Positions 51,394 through 63,322 are shown, numbered from the stretch's first letter. The stretch is DNA of 64,000 nucleotides from Enterobacter sp. RHBSTW-00994 (GCF_013782625.1 NZ_CP056199.1:3614588-3678587); one strand, 5' to 3'. The notes: generated from the sequence alone by a model not told the origin. Program-made: numbers and translations.

Positions 51394-53635
51394 TTGAGAT
51401 CCTTTGTGAACATGACCGGGCCGCGGCGACAACCGCCTGCCCGAAGGAGATCGCCCCATCACCTGCAGGCAGGCGATAAGGGAAAAGAAGATTAAATTCA
51501 TGCAGATGATGTTGCAGTCGCGCGCGTAACAGCCGGTTGTGTAATACCCCTCCGCTACAGCACACCGTCCGGATGGTGAAACGTCGGGCATGGTGTGTAA
51601 CCAGCTCTGCCAGCCCCTTTGCCAGCGCATCATGAAACGCCCATGCGCGCTCGCACGGCTCTGCCTGCCAGTCCAGCCATTGCTGCCAGAAGGTGCGGAG
51701 CACAAGGTTGCCATTTTCTACCGCTAGCGTGACCGGGTGTTCAGTGCCCGAACCGTGGGCAGCGAGTGCCTCCAGTTTACAGGCGGCTTCGCCTTCATAG
51801 CGCTGTGCCTCTGGCGTGATCCCCAGCGCGCAGGCAACCGCGTCGAACAAGCGCCCACAGGATGAAGCCAGTGGCGCGTTGATCCCGCGCCCGATCGCTG
51901 TCGCCAGTAACGGCCAGTTTTGCGCCAATACGGCATGGGCTTCTGCTCGCTGCTGCCAGTCCGGCACAAATGCCAGGCAGTGAGCGAGCAGGTTACGCCA
52001 CGGTTGCGAAGCAGCCAGATCGCCGCCTGGTAGCGCCACAGCGGGTAAACCGCCAAGATGCTCACATTCGAGATAATTCACCCGCAGGCATTCACCGCCC
52101 CACAGTTCGCCATTATCCCCCATGCCAATGCCATCCAGCGTCAGGGCAATCACATCCTCACCTTCCAGTGGCCAGCCGTTCTCCGCCAGGCATGCCGCTG
52201 CATGGGCATGGTGATGCAACACGGCCTCGACAGGCAACATCTGGTCTTGCGCCCATTGACGGGCGCGGTATCCAGGGTGAGCATCGCACACCACGCGTTC
52301 TGGTGTGAAGGCATACATCTGCTGGATCACCGACAGCGCAGTACGCCACTGTCTTTCGACACCGTCATCACTGAGATCGCCAAAATGCTGGCTCAACACC
52401 GCCTGGCCATCACGCACCAGGCAGAAGGTATTTTTCATCTCCGCTCCCAGACACAACATGGCCGGGATTGCGGTGAAGCCTGAAGGCAACGGAATTGCAT
52501 CCGGTACAAAACCACGTGCGCGGCGCAGCATCGCACCATCCTGATCGAGTACAGAATCATCCATGCGTTGCAGGATGTCGCGGTTGTGCAGCAGCACGCC
52601 ATCGGCAATATTCCCCAACATCGCCAGCGCGTGTGTGTTGCTGGTTGCCGGCGGCTTACCGCTGAGATTGCCAGATGTCATCACCAGTGGGCGCTGAAGA
52701 TCCATCATCAACAGATGCTGAAGCGGGTTTGCAGGTAACATGATGCCAATGGTCTCCAGACCCGGTGCGATGTCGTGTGGCAAATCGGGAAGCCATACTT
52801 TGGGGGTGAGCACAATGGGAGCTGCGGGAGAGTGCAGGCGCACACTAAGCGTGTCAGGCAGACCATCCGCCTGCGGGATCATCACCGCCAGCGGCTTCGT
52901 CGGGCGGTGTTTTCGTGCCCGTAACCGCGCCACCGCCTGTCCATTTTGCGCATCACATGCCAGATGAAAACCGCCCAGGCCTTTGATGGCCACAATCCCG
53001 CCATTTTTTAGCATTTCAACCGCGGCATTCAGAGCCGCGTCGCGCGTCGCGTGCACGCCTTCGGCTCGCCATTCAAGCTCAGGCCCGCAATCCGGGCAGG
53101 CTACAGGCTGGGCGTGAAAGCGTCGATCGGCAGGATTACGGTACTCCGCATCACATGGCTTACAGAGCGGGAACCGCGCCATGACGGTCGCGGGACGGTC
53201 ATAAGGCATCGCACGAATGATGGTAAAGCGGGGTCCGCAATGCGTGCAGTTGATAAACGGGTAACGGTAGCGGCGTTCATGGGGATCGCGCATCTCCGCC
53301 AGACACGCGGGGCAGGTGGCGGCATCCGGCACAATCTGTGTGTCCATCACCCCACCCGCACTCTGCCGGATGGTGAAACCGGCAGGTTCAGCCAGCCAGG
53401 CGTAAGGCTGCGTTTCAACCTCGTCGATACGGGCTAACGGTGGGCACTGCTGGCGCAACCTCGCGGTAAAATCCCCCCCATTACCGAGGAGACGCACCAG
53501 CACACCCTCACCGTCATTACACACGTCGCCAGTTAACTGCATCTGATGCGCCAGTTGCCAGACGAAAGGACGAAACCCCACGCCCTGTACTTTGCCGCGC
53601 ACCCGCAGTTGTACGCCGTTACCGTTCATCGTCAC
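51371..53635 (-). CDS. hypF: carbamoyltransferase HypF
   Basis: 754 residues (E. coli 750). An acylphosphatase-like domain ([18 protein letters not shown]), two zinc fingers (CPACLAEM..., [24 protein letters not shown]), a YrdC-like domain ([25 protein letters not shown]) and a Kae1-like domain with [12 protein letters not shown]. It makes the thiocarboxamide on HypE for the CN ligands of [NiFe] hydrogenases. A GTG at 53635 abuts the hydN stop; an ATG at 53629 is an alternative start. Confidence 0.97.
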   Translation of the reverse strand: MTMNGNGVQLRVRGKVQGVGFRPFVWQLAHQMQLTGDVCNDGEGVLVRLLGNGGDFTARLRQQCPPLARIDEVETQPYAWLAEPAGFTIRQSAGGVMDTQIVPDAATCPACLAEMRDPHERRYRYPFINCTHCGPRFTIIRAMPYDRPATVMARFPLCKPCDAEYRNPADRRFHAQPVACPDCGPELEWRAEGVHATRDAALNAAVEMLKNGGIVAIKGLGGFHLACDAQNGQAVARLRARKHRPTKPLAVMIPQADGLPDTLSVRLHSPAAPIVLTPKVWLPDLPHDIAPGLETIGIMLPANPLQHLLMMDLQRPLVMTSGNLSGKPPATSNTHALAMLGNIADGVLLHNRDILQRMDDSVLDQDGAMLRRARGFVPDAIPLPSGFTAIPAMLCLGAEMKNTFCLVRDGQAVLSQHFGDLSDDGVERQWRTALSVIQQMYAFTPERVVCDAHPGYRARQWAQDQMLPVEAVLHHHAHAAACLAENGWPLEGEDVIALTLDGIGMGDNGELWGGECLRVNYLECEHLGGLPAVALPGGDLAASQPWRNLLAHCLAFVPDWQQRAEAHAVLAQNWPLLATAIGRGINAPLASSCGRLFDAVACALGITPEAQRYEGEAACKLEALAAHGSGTEHPVTLAVENGNLVLRTFWQQWLDWQAEPCERAWAFHDALAKGLAELVTHHARRFTIRTVCCSGGVLHNRLLRARLQHHLHEFNLLFPYRLPAGDGAISFGQAVVAAARSCSQRISNVTTLTQ

Positions 53636-54181
53636 TCAGAACAGCAAAGATGACGACGTGTCGAATGCCGCCCGGCGGCGTTTTTCCGCGCTCATCTGTT
53701 CAAGCTTGTCACGATCCACACAAACCAGCGCGTGCGTCGGACAGGCTTCCATACAGGCTGGCCCTGCCTCACGGTGGTAGCACAGGTCACATTTGTTAGC
53801 TTCAGCTTTATCTGCTCGCACGCTCAGCCCGACGCCGCTGTTACGGACAACCGGGCGCACCACGACTTCCATCGCGCCGTAAGGACACGCTACTACGCAG
53901 GTTTTGCACCCAATGCAACGTTCCTGCATTACATGTACAAAGCCTTTTTCACGGCTGATCGCGCCGTTAGGGCACACATTGGCACAGGGGGCATCTTCAC
54001 ACTGACGACAGATGGCCGCCGTTGAAATATTCACGCCCTTAATGACGTGGATTCGTGGCAGGAAAGATTCCGGGGTCAGGGATGCACAATCCTGCTCCGC
54101 CTGATGGGATACTACGCACGCGACTTCACAGGTACGGCAACCAATACACTTACTGGCATCGGCCATCATAAAACGGTTCAT
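53636..54181 (-). CDS. hydN: electron transport protein HydN
   Basis: 181 residues from the ATG at 54181 (MNRFMMADASKCIGCRTCEVAC). Four [4Fe-4S] ferredoxin motifs are visible (CIGCRTCEVAC, CRQCEDAPCANVC, CIGCKTCVVAC, CDLCYHREAGPACMEAC). It links formate dehydrogenase and hydrogenase functions. The C-terminus (DTSSSLLF) is slightly longer than in E. coli. First gene of hydN-hypF-(NiCoT), behind a sigma-54-like promoter. Confidence 0.96.
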   Translation of the reverse strand: MNRFMMADASKCIGCRTCEVACVVSHQAEQDCASLTPESFLPRIHVIKGVNISTAAICRQCEDAPCANVCPNGAISREKGFVHVMQERCIGCKTCVVACPYGAMEVVVRPVVRNSGVGLSVRADKAEANKCDLCYHREAGPACMEACPTHALVCVDRDKLEQMSAEKRRRAAFDTSSSLLF

Positions 54182-54217
54182 CTGCTTCTCCAGCATAACA
54201 GTCATGCGCGGAAGCAT

Positions 54218-54233
54218 TCATAAAACGTGCCAA
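54218..54233 (-). promoter_or_regulatory. sigma-54-like promoter of hydN-hypF
   Basis: Minus-strand TTGGCACGTTTTATGA carries the -24 element TGGCACG; the -12 element is imperfect (ATGA for TTGC). It lies about 37 bases before the hydN ATG. In E. coli hydN-hypF is FhlA/sigma-54 dependent, which supports the call. Confidence 0.65.
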
Positions 54234-54277
54234 TTTTTAATGTATTGATTTAACTGAATTTAGAAAGACTCCCACGC

Positions 54278-54303
54278 TGTCATCGTCACAAGTGACGATG
54301 ACA
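54278..54303. repeat. perfect 12-bp palindrome between hydN and ascG
   Basis: TGTCATCGTCAC-AA-GTGACGATGACA, upstream of the hydN promoter and immediately past the ascG stop. Either an ascG transcription-end hairpin or an activator (FhlA-type) upstream site. Confidence 0.55.
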
Positions 54304-54313
54304 GGTGTCGACG

Positions 54314-55327
54314 TCAAAGATGAGGGCCCGGCGTAACGGAGTCGCGCAAAATCAACTCACCAGAGAAGGTTTGTTGGGAGATAAACTCACCGCCATCCAG
54401 CATGAAGATCAGACGACTAATCGTCTCTTTGATCATCTCCGTTACCGGAATTCGCACGCTGGAGAGAGAGGGGGTGAGATACGGCGCAATCGCCACATCA
54501 TCAAAGCCAATCACCGACACCGCCGCAGGGGTAGCAATCCCGCTATCGTGAAGCTGTTTCATGGCGCCGATCGCCATGTCGTCATTGCTCGCCACCAGTG
54601 CTGTAAAGGTCTCGCCACGGGATAACAGCTCAGATACCGCCGCCGCACCGCTGGCCGGGTTCCATTTTCCCTGGGCAATCAATTCAGGACGAAGCGGGAT
54701 CTGGTGCTGCGCCAGTGCCTCTTTGTAGCCGGAAAGACGCTCAATGCCGGTTGGGGAGTCCAGAGATCCGGTGATAAAGGCGACATCCCGATGCCCCTGT
54801 TCGATGAGTTGCGACACCGCCGCCTGGCAGGAGGCTTTATGATCAGACCAGACGCAATGGCTGCTGTTTTTACGCAAGCGACGGTTAAGCACCATAATCG
54901 GCTGCTCGCACTTCTCGATGATGTCGTCCATCTCGTCCACGCTTAAGAAACGCGGGTAGATGATCACCGCATCGCAGCGCATATCGAGCAGATACTGGAT
55001 CGCCTTACGCTCTTCTTCTGCGCTGTGCTTACCATCCGCCAGAATCAGCTGTCGCCCCTTCTCTTCCGTCATTCGGGCAGCATGGAACAGCAACTCGCTG
55101 AAGTAGACCCCGTGATATAGCGTGTTCGTGACGACCAGCCCAAGGGTTTGCGTCCGTTTGGTGGCCAGATTGCGCGCAAGTAAATTGGGACGATAGCCGC
55201 TCTCGTCAATCGCCTGAAACACCCGGTCTTTCGTCTCCTGGCTCACGTAGCCATTTCCCGACAGCACCCTGGATACCGTCGCTTTCGAAACGCCCGCCCG
55301 CTTCGCCACTTCCAGCATCGTGGTCAT
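54314..55327 (-). CDS. ascG: LacI-family repressor AscG
   Basis: 337 residues. N-terminal LacI helix-turn-helix MTTMLEVAKRAGVSKATVSRVLSGNGYVS, then the periplasmic-binding-like effector domain (VIGFDDVAIAPYLTPSLSSV). It represses ascFB, divergent across a 215-base regulatory region, and possibly itself. Confidence 0.96.
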   Translation of the reverse strand: MTTMLEVAKRAGVSKATVSRVLSGNGYVSQETKDRVFQAIDESGYRPNLLARNLATKRTQTLGLVVTNTLYHGVYFSELLFHAARMTEEKGRQLILADGKHSAEEERKAIQYLLDMRCDAVIIYPRFLSVDEMDDIIEKCEQPIMVLNRRLRKNSSHCVWSDHKASCQAAVSQLIEQGHRDVAFITGSLDSPTGIERLSGYKEALAQHQIPLRPELIAQGKWNPASGAAAVSELLSRGETFTALVASNDDMAIGAMKQLHDSGIATPAAVSVIGFDDVAIAPYLTPSLSSVRIPVTEMIKETISRLIFMLDGGEFISQQTFSGELILRDSVTPGPHL

Positions 55328-55417
55328 GTTTTTATTCCGTTTGAAACTGATGGGGCGCAGTGTACTGCACCACAGAAAAATTGTCCCAGCACGAATATCA
55401 CGCTTTCAACACCCCAT

Positions 55418-55433
55418 AGTGATCATCATCACG
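55418..55433. promoter_or_regulatory. putative CRP site in the asc control region
   Basis: AGTGATCATCATCACG includes GTGA-N6-TCAC, the CRP half-sites, 109 bases upstream of ascF. Consistent with catabolite control of a beta-glucoside operon. Confidence 0.6.
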
Positions 55434-55462
55434 AATATAAAAAATGTACAAAACATGATCTT

Positions 55463-55479
55463 GTTTCATTCAAAGAAAC
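55463..55479. promoter_or_regulatory. inverted repeat GTTTC-N7-GAAAC upstream of ascF
   Basis: GTTTCATTCAAAGAAAC. A symmetric site between ascG and ascF, near the expected ascF promoter; possibly a second AscG site. Confidence 0.45.
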
Positions 55480-55494
55480 TCATGATGATTATGT

Positions 55495-55507
55495 GGAACC
55501 GGTTTCC
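55495..55507. promoter_or_regulatory. putative AscG operator
   Basis: GGAACCGGTTTCC, containing the 8-bp palindrome AACCGGTT. AscG of E. coli recognises a TGAAACCGGTTTCA-like sequence, and this lies 35 bases before the ascF ATG. Confidence 0.65.
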
Positions 55508-55542
55508 TATCTATTCTCATAACGACAACAGGATCACATCCG

Positions 55543-56994
55543 ATGGCCAAAAATTACGCTGCGCTGGCGAAAGACGTTGTTAGCGCACTCGGCGGCAAAG
55601 ACAACGTTGTCGCCGTCACCCACTGCATGACGCGCCTGCGTTTCGTCCTGAAAGACGAAAGCCAGCTCGACAGCGCACAGCTCAAAAGCATCAGCGGCGT
55701 ACTCGGCGTGGTACGTAACGATAACCAGTGTCAGGTAATCATTGGCAATACCGTTTCTCAGGCCTACCGCGAAGTCGTGAATCTGCTGCCGACAGAGATG
55801 CAGCCAGCCCTTCCCGAAGGCCCGCAAAAGCTGACTTTCCGCCGCATTGGTGCGGGGATCCTGGATGCGCTGATCGGAACCATGTCACCACTGATCCCGG
55901 CGATTATCGGTGGGTCGATGGTCAAACTGCTGGCGATGATCCTGGAAATGACCGGCGTGTTGACCAAAGGTGCGCCAACACTGACCATACTGACGGTGAT
56001 TGGGGACGGCGCATTTTTCTTCCTGCCACTGATGGTCGCCGCCTCTGCTGCCGTGAAATTCAAAACCAACATGTCACTGGCGATTGCTATTGCAGGCGTA
56101 CTGGTTCACCCCAGTTTCATTGAGCTGATGGCAAAAGCTGCACAAGGTGAACACGTCGAGTTCGCCTTTATTCCGGTCACTGCGGTGAAATACACTTACA
56201 CCGTGATCCCGGCGCTGGTGATGACCTGGTGTCTGTCCTACATCGAACGCTGGGTAGATAAAATTACCCCGGCCGTGACCAAAAACTTCCTCAAACCGAT
56301 GCTGATTGTGCTGATTGCCGCGCCGCTCGCCATCGTACTGATTGGCCCGCTCGGGATCTGGATCGGAAGCGCGATCTCCGCGCTGGTTTACACCATTCAT
56401 GGTTATCTGGGCTGGCTGTCCGTTGCCATCATGGGCGCACTCTGGCCACTGCTGGTGATGACCGGGATGCACCGCGTATTTACCCCCACCATCATTCAGA
56501 CCATTGCCGAAACAGGCAAAGAAGGCATGGTAATGCCATCGGAAATTGGCGCTAACCTGTCACTCGGCGGTTCATCGCTGGCGGTCGCCTGGAAAACGAA
56601 AAACCCGGAATTGCGTCAAACCGCGCTGGCGGCGGCAGCCTCTGCCATCATGGCGGGGATCTCCGAACCTGCTTTGTACGGCGTGGCGGTTCGTCTGAAG
56701 CGTCCGCTGATTGCGAGTCTTATCAGCGGCTTTATCTGCGGCGCAGTTGCCGGGATTGCCGGGCTCGCCAGCCATTCGATGGCCGCACCAGGGTTGTTTA
56801 CCAGCGTACAGTTCTTCGACCCGGCCAATCCAATGTCCATCGTCTGGGTATTTGGCGTGATGGCGCTGGCAGTGGTGTTATCGTTTGTCCTGACGTTGAT
56901 TCTCGGCTTTGAAGATATCCCGGTTGAGGATGACGCGGAAAAAACCCGCGCCCTGCACACTGCGCCGGTTCAGGCACAAGCAGCACGAGCATAA
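55543..56994 (+). CDS. ascF: beta-glucoside PTS enzyme IIBC AscF
   Basis: 483 residues. The N-terminal IIB domain has the phosphorylated cysteine in VTHCMTRLRFVLKDE; the rest is the IIC membrane domain (SPLIPAIIGGSMVKLLAMILE, MAGISEPALYGVAVRLKRP). It imports cellobiose, arbutin or salicin as 6-phospho-glucosides using an external IIA. Divergent from ascG, 18 bases before ascB. Confidence 0.95.
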   Translation: MAKNYAALAKDVVSALGGKDNVVAVTHCMTRLRFVLKDESQLDSAQLKSISGVLGVVRNDNQCQVIIGNTVSQAYREVVNLLPTEMQPALPEGPQKLTFRRIGAGILDALIGTMSPLIPAIIGGSMVKLLAMILEMTGVLTKGAPTLTILTVIGDGAFFFLPLMVAASAAVKFKTNMSLAIAIAGVLVHPSFIELMAKAAQGEHVEFAFIPVTAVKYTYTVIPALVMTWCLSYIERWVDKITPAVTKNFLKPMLIVLIAAPLAIVLIGPLGIWIGSAISALVYTIHGYLGWLSVAIMGALWPLLVMTGMHRVFTPTIIQTIAETGKEGMVMPSEIGANLSLGGSSLAVAWKTKNPELRQTALAAAASAIMAGISEPALYGVAVRLKRPLIASLISGFICGAVAGIAGLASHSMAAPGLFTSVQFFDPANPMSIVWVFGVMALAVVLSFVLTLILGFEDIPVEDDAEKTRALHTAPVQAQAARA

Positions 56995-58437
<1,443 letters not shown>

Positions 58438-58446
58438 CATGCGGTT

Positions 58447-58473
58447 TCCCCTCATCCCGAAGGGAAGAGGGGA
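58447..58473. repeat. CCCTCTCCC-type palindrome between ascB and hycI
   Basis: TCCCCTCATCCC / GGGAAGAGGGGA with one mismatch around GAA, 9 bases past the ascB stop and close to the converging hycI stop. Dispersed family member and likely shared terminator. Confidence 0.65.
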
Positions 58474-58489
58474 TTGCCCGGTGCGGTTT

Positions 58490-58954
58490 TCAGGCCGGAG
58501 TGAGAAGGTCAAATCCCCCCTTCCCCACCCACGAACCAAGCCGGGAATAAACCACTTCCACCGCCTCTTTGATCGGGGGCGTCATCGGGTAGTAAAACCC
58601 AACGATATCCGGCTGAATGCCCAGAAACAGCACCTCCCCCACGTCATCCTTAATCTGATCGACCAGGTAGTTCAGCGGCATGTTGTGGGTGGTCATCATG
58701 AACATTTCCGCGATGTCATCAGGGTCAATCAGGCGGATCTCGCCGGGGTTTAGCCCCATATCGGTGGCATCAACAATCAGCAATCTGTCCGGGTGCAGTT
58801 CACGAATGGCGACCACATCGTTTTCCGGTGCGCTGCCGCCGTCAATCACTACCCAGTTCCCCAGGGGATTAGCGGCGCACATCTCCGCCAGCAGTGGACC
58901 TGCGCCATCATCACCCATCATGCTGTTGCCGACACACAATAAAACGTCAGTCAC
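58490..58954 (-). CDS. hycI: hydrogenase 3 maturation protease HycI
   Basis: 154 residues. The nickel-sensing residues of the family are present: Asp16 in GNSMMGDDGAGP, the aspartate in IVDATDMGLNPGE (Asp62) and the histidine in MTTHNMPL (His90). It removes the C-terminal 32 residues of HycE after nickel insertion. Last gene of the hyc operon; its start overlaps hycH by 8 bases. Confidence 0.96.
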   Translation of the reverse strand: MTDVLLCVGNSMMGDDGAGPLLAEMCAANPLGNWVVIDGGSAPENDVVAIRELHPDRLLIVDATDMGLNPGEIRLIDPDDIAEMFMMTTHNMPLNYLVDQIKDDVGEVLFLGIQPDIVGFYYPMTPPIKEAVEVVYSRLGSWVGKGGFDLLTPA

Positions 58955-59357
58955 GTAATCTCCTCACCATCAGATAGATGGCGCTCTCCTGATGAATATC
59001 GTGCAGCATACTGAGGACAATTTTACTCCAGGCCTGCTGCTCGGGGGTTTGCTGGCTGAGTGCTGCATCAAAGGCATTCGCCAGCATCGCAATATGGTTG
59101 GCGTCGATAACGATCTCGCCGTACTTCGGTACGCCCTCCATTTTGCGCCGCGCGGTACTGCCCTCTTCCAGTGTGGCGATCCACGCCAGATACTCCGGCC
59201 ACGGACAACTTAGCGCCGCTTCAAGGCAGTCGATCACCCCCAGGTGATGGCCAATCGCCAGGCTGTAATAGACCACCTGCTGCGCCGCATCCGGCGTGGC
59301 ATCGTTCTCATCAATAAACTTACGGCTCAGCTGACTGAACACCACCTTTTCACTCAT
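58947..59357 (-). CDS. hycH: formate hydrogenlyase assembly protein HycH
   Basis: 136 residues, [20 protein letters not shown] at the start and [22 protein letters not shown] at the end, as in E. coli. A soluble assembly factor for hydrogenase 3 that interacts with the HycE precursor. Overlaps hycG by 4 bases. Confidence 0.95.
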   Translation of the reverse strand: MSEKVVFSQLSRKFIDENDATPDAAQQVVYYSLAIGHHLGVIDCLEAALSCPWPEYLAWIATLEEGSTARRKMEGVPKYGEIVIDANHIAMLANAFDAALSQQTPEQQAWSKIVLSMLHDIHQESAIYLMVRRLRD

Positions 59358-60121
59358 CGGATACGCGCCTCATCCACCACCTGATTCAGGTTTGCCACAA
59401 TCTCATTCAGCCGCGGATCGTTTTCCGCTTCCAGCCAGCGGGCAACCTGGTGGTCTCCCTGGCCCAGCAAACGCAGATAATCATCCGCAATCTGGCGACC
59501 ATAGCGGTAGCCTGCCAGTTTGCGCGCCATGCGATCGACCTTCACGCGCAGCGGTTGCACCATGTCCGGATGAAGAATGGTTGCGGGCTGATTGTCGATC
59601 TCACCCGGTTCGCGGGCGTGGATTTTTTGCTCCAGCAGGCCGAGCGCCATCGCAAAACCGTACAGCGTGGCCGCAGGTGTTGGCGGGCAACCCGGAATAT
59701 ACACATCCACTGGCACAATTTTGTCCGTCCCGCCCCATACGCAGTAGAGGTCGTGGAAGATACCGCCGCTGTTGCCGCACGCCCCGTAAGAGATACAGAT
59801 TTTTGGATCGGGCGCAGACTGCCACGCACGTAGCGCAGGCGAACGCATGGCACGGGTTACTGCGCCAGTAAACAACAAAATGTCAGCATGACGCGGTGAC
59901 GGTACAACTTTGATACCAAAGCGTTCGGCATCAAACAGCGGCGACAGTGTTGCGAAAATCTCAATCTCGCAGCCGTTGCAACCACCGCAGTCCACCCGGT
60001 AGACGTAGGCAGAACGTTTGATTTTTTTCAGCAGCGACGCTTTCATGCTGGCGATGGACTCATCCACCGTCATCGGAACAGGGATCCCTCTGTCGTCGCA
60101 TGGGCCCAGTAAGTTATCCAT
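59354..60121 (-). CDS. hycG: hydrogenase 3 small subunit HycG
   Basis: 255 residues of the NuoB-like family. The proximal [4Fe-4S] cluster cysteines are in [27 protein letters not shown] and PGCPPTPA. It carries electrons between HycE and the ferredoxin-like subunits on the cytoplasmic side. ATG overlaps the stop of hycF by 1 base. Confidence 0.96.
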   Translation of the reverse strand: MDNLLGPCDDRGIPVPMTVDESIASMKASLLKKIKRSAYVYRVDCGGCNGCEIEIFATLSPLFDAERFGIKVVPSPRHADILLFTGAVTRAMRSPALRAWQSAPDPKICISYGACGNSGGIFHDLYCVWGGTDKIVPVDVYIPGCPPTPAATLYGFAMALGLLEQKIHAREPGEIDNQPATILHPDMVQPLRVKVDRMARKLAGYRYGRQIADDYLRLLGQGDHQVARWLEAENDPRLNEIVANLNQVVDEARIR

Positions 60122-60663
60122 TAGCTGGCCTCTCTCATATGGCGGGTTAAATCAATACGATCGGATGGCAACAGGCATTTCTGTCGCTTACATTCCGGAC
60201 AGGTTTCAAAACTCTCCCGGTGATGTTCCGCCCGGATATCCCCGTTGTGTTTCAGCAACGCAATGGCGTAGTCGATCTCTTTTTGGACGGCAAACGGTCT
60301 ATGGCACTCACGGCAATGACACAGCGCAAATCGCGACTGCTGCAGGAAATCCTCTTTTTTCCAGACCGCCAGTTCGTACGCTTGCGACAATTTAATCGCC
60401 GCCGTTGGGCACACCTCTTCGCAGCGACCGCAAAAGATGCAGCGCCCCAGATTGAACTGCCAGGCCAACTCCTGTGTGGCAAGATCCGTTTCGACCGTCA
60501 GGGCATTCGACGGACAAGCATTAACGCAGGCCGCGCAGCCGATACACTGCTGCGGGTTGTGTTCAGGTTTGCCGCGAAAGTTTTTATCGACCGGCATCGG
60601 TTCCAGCGGGTAACTGCTGGTTACTGCGCCGGTTTTGATCACTTTTTTGATAAAGGTAAACAT
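60121..60663 (-). CDS. hycF: formate hydrogenlyase iron-sulfur subunit HycF
   Basis: 180 residues of the NuoI-like family. Two [4Fe-4S] ferredoxin motifs ([16 protein letters not shown] and [16 protein letters not shown]) plus a later cysteine set ([19 protein letters not shown]), as in HycF. Electron transfer within FHL. Between hycE and hycG. Confidence 0.96.
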   Translation of the reverse strand: MFTFIKKVIKTGAVTSSYPLEPMPVDKNFRGKPEHNPQQCIGCAACVNACPSNALTVETDLATQELAWQFNLGRCIFCGRCEEVCPTAAIKLSQAYELAVWKKEDFLQQSRFALCHCRECHRPFAVQKEIDYAIALLKHNGDIRAEHHRESFETCPECKRQKCLLPSDRIDLTRHMREAS

Positions 60664-60672
60664 GACAAATCC

Positions 60673-62382
60673 CTATTTCAGCGGCGAGTTCTTACGCTCG
60701 ATGCTGTAGCGTTCAAGCTCTTTATATGGCACGACCTGGCTTTTTTTCTTCCTTACATCCACCACCGTCATACGGTCGGTGCAGGAGTAGCAAGGATCAA
60801 GGCTGCCGATAATCAGTGGCGCATCTGAAACCGTGTTGCCACGCAGCATATAGCGCAGCGTCGGCCAGTTGGCGTATGTTGCCGCACGACAACGCCAGCG
60901 ATACAGCTTCTGGTTGTCACCAGTCATGCTCCAGTGAATGTCGTCTCCGCGTGGCGCTTCGGAAAAACCGAGGGCAAAGCGGCCAGGAATATAGGTAAAG
61001 CCTTCCACCATCAGCGGGCCACCAGGCAGATTATCCAGCCCGAAGTCGATCATATTGAGCGCGGTGAAAACTTCGTTAATACGCACTTTCAGACGAGAGA
61101 TAACATCGCAACCCTGCTCACTATGCACCGTCATCGGCAGCAGGCCGTAACCGACAAACGGGTGATCCGCACGGGTATCACGCGCATGGCCGCTGGCACG
61201 CACCATGGGACCAACGTTACTGAAGTCACGGGCGATTTCCGGATCAAGACGGCCAATACCGACGGTACGTTGTTCAATGTTTGGCGTGCTCAGCAGCATA
61301 TCCACCAAATCCTGCACGTCACGGCGCATCTGTTGTGCCAGCAGGCGAGTCTGGATCATGTCGTCTTTCAGCAGATCGCGGCGAATCCCGCCGATCAGGT
61401 TCAGCCCGTAGGTTTTACGCGCCCCGGTCAGGATCTCCGCCATTTTCATGGACGCTTCGCGCACGCGGAAGAACTGCATAAACCCGGAATCAAAACCGAC
61501 AAAGTGACAGGCCAGCCCCAGATTCAGCAGATGAGAATGCAGACGCTCCACTTCCAGCAGAATCGCGCGGATCATCTGTGCGCGTTCCGGTACGACAATC
61601 CCCATCCCGTTTTCCACCGACGTGGTGTAGGCGGTGCTGTGGGCAAAACCACAAATGCCGCATACGCGGTCGGAGAGGAAGGTCACTTCGTTGTAACCCA
61701 TACGGGTTTCCGCCAGTTTTTCCATACCCCGGTGGACATAGAAAAGACGGTAGTCGGCGTCGATGATGTTTTCACCATCGACAAACAGGCGAAAATGCCC
61801 AGGCTCATCAGAGGTCACATGCAGCGGGCCAATCGGCACAACGTTGTTCTTTTTGCTGCCCAGCTCATTGATGAACTCGTAGGTTTCGTTGTCCGTGGTG
61901 GGCGCAGGACGTTGACGGTAATCCATACTGTCTTTACGCAGCGGATAAAGTTCGTCCGGCCAGTCATCCGGCAACACCAGGCGACGTTCATCCGGCAGGC
62001 CAACCGGAACCAGGCCGTACATATCGCGGACTTCACGTTCCCCCCAGACAGCGGCAGGAACACGTGGCGTGACTGACGGATATTCCGGCTTGTTCGGGTC
62101 CACTTCTACGCGTACCGTTACCCAGCACTTCTCGCCCTGCTCCATCGACATGACGTAGTACACCGCGTAATTGCCGCAAAGCTGACGCTCGTCGTTACCA
62201 AACAGAACGGACAGCCAGCCACCCTGCTGGTAATAGAGAAACTCTACCACTTCCGGCAGGTAGTTCACTTTCACAGTGAGGGTTATCTGGTCTTTAGTCT
62301 GCCAGCTTTCATCCAGCACCACGCCGGGAAAGGCCTGGTGGAGTGCGGCGAGATACTGCTGACCTTTTTTTTCTTCAGACAT
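60673..62382 (-). CDS. hycE: hydrogenase 3 large subunit HycE (precursor)
   Basis: 569 residues, as in E. coli. The N-terminal NuoC-like domain (1-~170) is fused to the NuoD-like hydrogenase domain. [NiFe] ligands are the cysteines of DRVCGICGFAH and DPCYSCTDR (Cys531 and Cys534). The last 32 residues after Arg537 (MTVVDVRKKK...) form the peptide removed by HycI. It produces H2 from formate-derived electrons. Confidence 0.98.
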   Translation of the reverse strand: MSEEKKGQQYLAALHQAFPGVVLDESWQTKDQITLTVKVNYLPEVVEFLYYQQGGWLSVLFGNDERQLCGNYAVYYVMSMEQGEKCWVTVRVEVDPNKPEYPSVTPRVPAAVWGEREVRDMYGLVPVGLPDERRLVLPDDWPDELYPLRKDSMDYRQRPAPTTDNETYEFINELGSKKNNVVPIGPLHVTSDEPGHFRLFVDGENIIDADYRLFYVHRGMEKLAETRMGYNEVTFLSDRVCGICGFAHSTAYTTSVENGMGIVVPERAQMIRAILLEVERLHSHLLNLGLACHFVGFDSGFMQFFRVREASMKMAEILTGARKTYGLNLIGGIRRDLLKDDMIQTRLLAQQMRRDVQDLVDMLLSTPNIEQRTVGIGRLDPEIARDFSNVGPMVRASGHARDTRADHPFVGYGLLPMTVHSEQGCDVISRLKVRINEVFTALNMIDFGLDNLPGGPLMVEGFTYIPGRFALGFSEAPRGDDIHWSMTGDNQKLYRWRCRAATYANWPTLRYMLRGNTVSDAPLIIGSLDPCYSCTDRMTVVDVRKKKSQVVPYKELERYSIERKNSPLK

Positions 62383-62397
62383 AAATACTCTCTTAAA

Positions 62398-63321
62398 TCA
62401 CGCCACCAGCAAGGAGACGAACGCTAAAAATGCAAATCCAAAACCAGCCCAGGTAACCCGTGAGGTGGCCACAAAACGCAGGCGCGCCATGCTGTTTTCA
62501 AACAGCGCAATCACCAGCACGCCGATCAGCAGCTTGAGCGCCGCAACCACCACGGCCAGCACCAGACCACTAACGGAGAAATGCGTCATCTGTCCCCACG
62601 GGAAGAAAACGCCAACAAACATTTGCAACACCACCAGTTGTTTAAGGCTAATACCCCACTTCAGCACGGCAAAACCGTAGCCGCTGTATTCGGTGAGCGG
62701 TCCTTCCTGCAACTCCTGCTCTGCTTCAGCGAGGTCGAACGGTAGTTTTCCCATCTCAATAAAGGTGGCGAAGGCGCAGGCACACAGAGCCAGAATCAGC
62801 GGAATGGAACGGGCGACAGGCCAGTGATAAACGGTGTGAGTGATAAAACTGATGTGCGTAGAGCCCGCAACCTGCGCGGCAACCCACAGCCCCAACAGCA
62901 GGATTGGCTCAACCAGAACGCCCAACATTGCCTCACGACTGGCTCCGAGCCCGGTAAACGGGCTTCCGGTGTCCAGCCCGGCAATAGCAAAGAAGAAACG
63001 GGCGATAGCGAAGAGGTAGATCAGCGTGATCAGATCGCCAAGCACAGGCAACGGAGACCCTACCGTCACCACCGGTAACGCCGTCGCGATGGTTAACATC
63101 ACGCCAACCATCACAAAAGGGGTCAGGCGGAAGACCCAGCCTGCCGCATCCGGTGCGACGCTCTGACGAGTCAGCAATTTGAAGAGATCGCGATACTCCT
63201 GCAGCACACCAGGCCCGCGACGGTTATGCATCCTGGCGCGCGCCACACGGCTCACTCCCGATAGCAATGGCGCAACGGCGAATAACACCAGCGCCTGAAG
63301 TAATGCCAGTAACAGACTCAT
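62398..63321 (-). CDS. hycD: formate hydrogenlyase membrane subunit HycD
   Basis: 307 residues with about eight transmembrane helices, NuoH-like, including the loop RARMHNRRGPGVLQEYRDLFKL and EMGKLPFDLAEAEQELQEG on the quinone-pocket side. It anchors the soluble arm of FHL to the membrane. Separated by one base from hycC. Confidence 0.96.
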   Translation of the reverse strand: MSLLLALLQALVLFAVAPLLSGVSRVARARMHNRRGPGVLQEYRDLFKLLTRQSVAPDAAGWVFRLTPFVMVGVMLTIATALPVVTVGSPLPVLGDLITLIYLFAIARFFFAIAGLDTGSPFTGLGASREAMLGVLVEPILLLGLWVAAQVAGSTHISFITHTVYHWPVARSIPLILALCACAFATFIEMGKLPFDLAEAEQELQEGPLTEYSGYGFAVLKWGISLKQLVVLQMFVGVFFPWGQMTHFSVSGLVLAVVVAALKLLIGVLVIALFENSMARLRFVATSRVTWAGFGFAFLAFVSLLVA

Positions 63322-63322
63322 G

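Noticed and set aside
60934..62076. Long antisense ORF across hycE (380 codons)
   Set aside because: Lies entirely opposite a well-conserved gene, has Arg/His/Thr-rich composition, no ribosome site and no recognisable domain.
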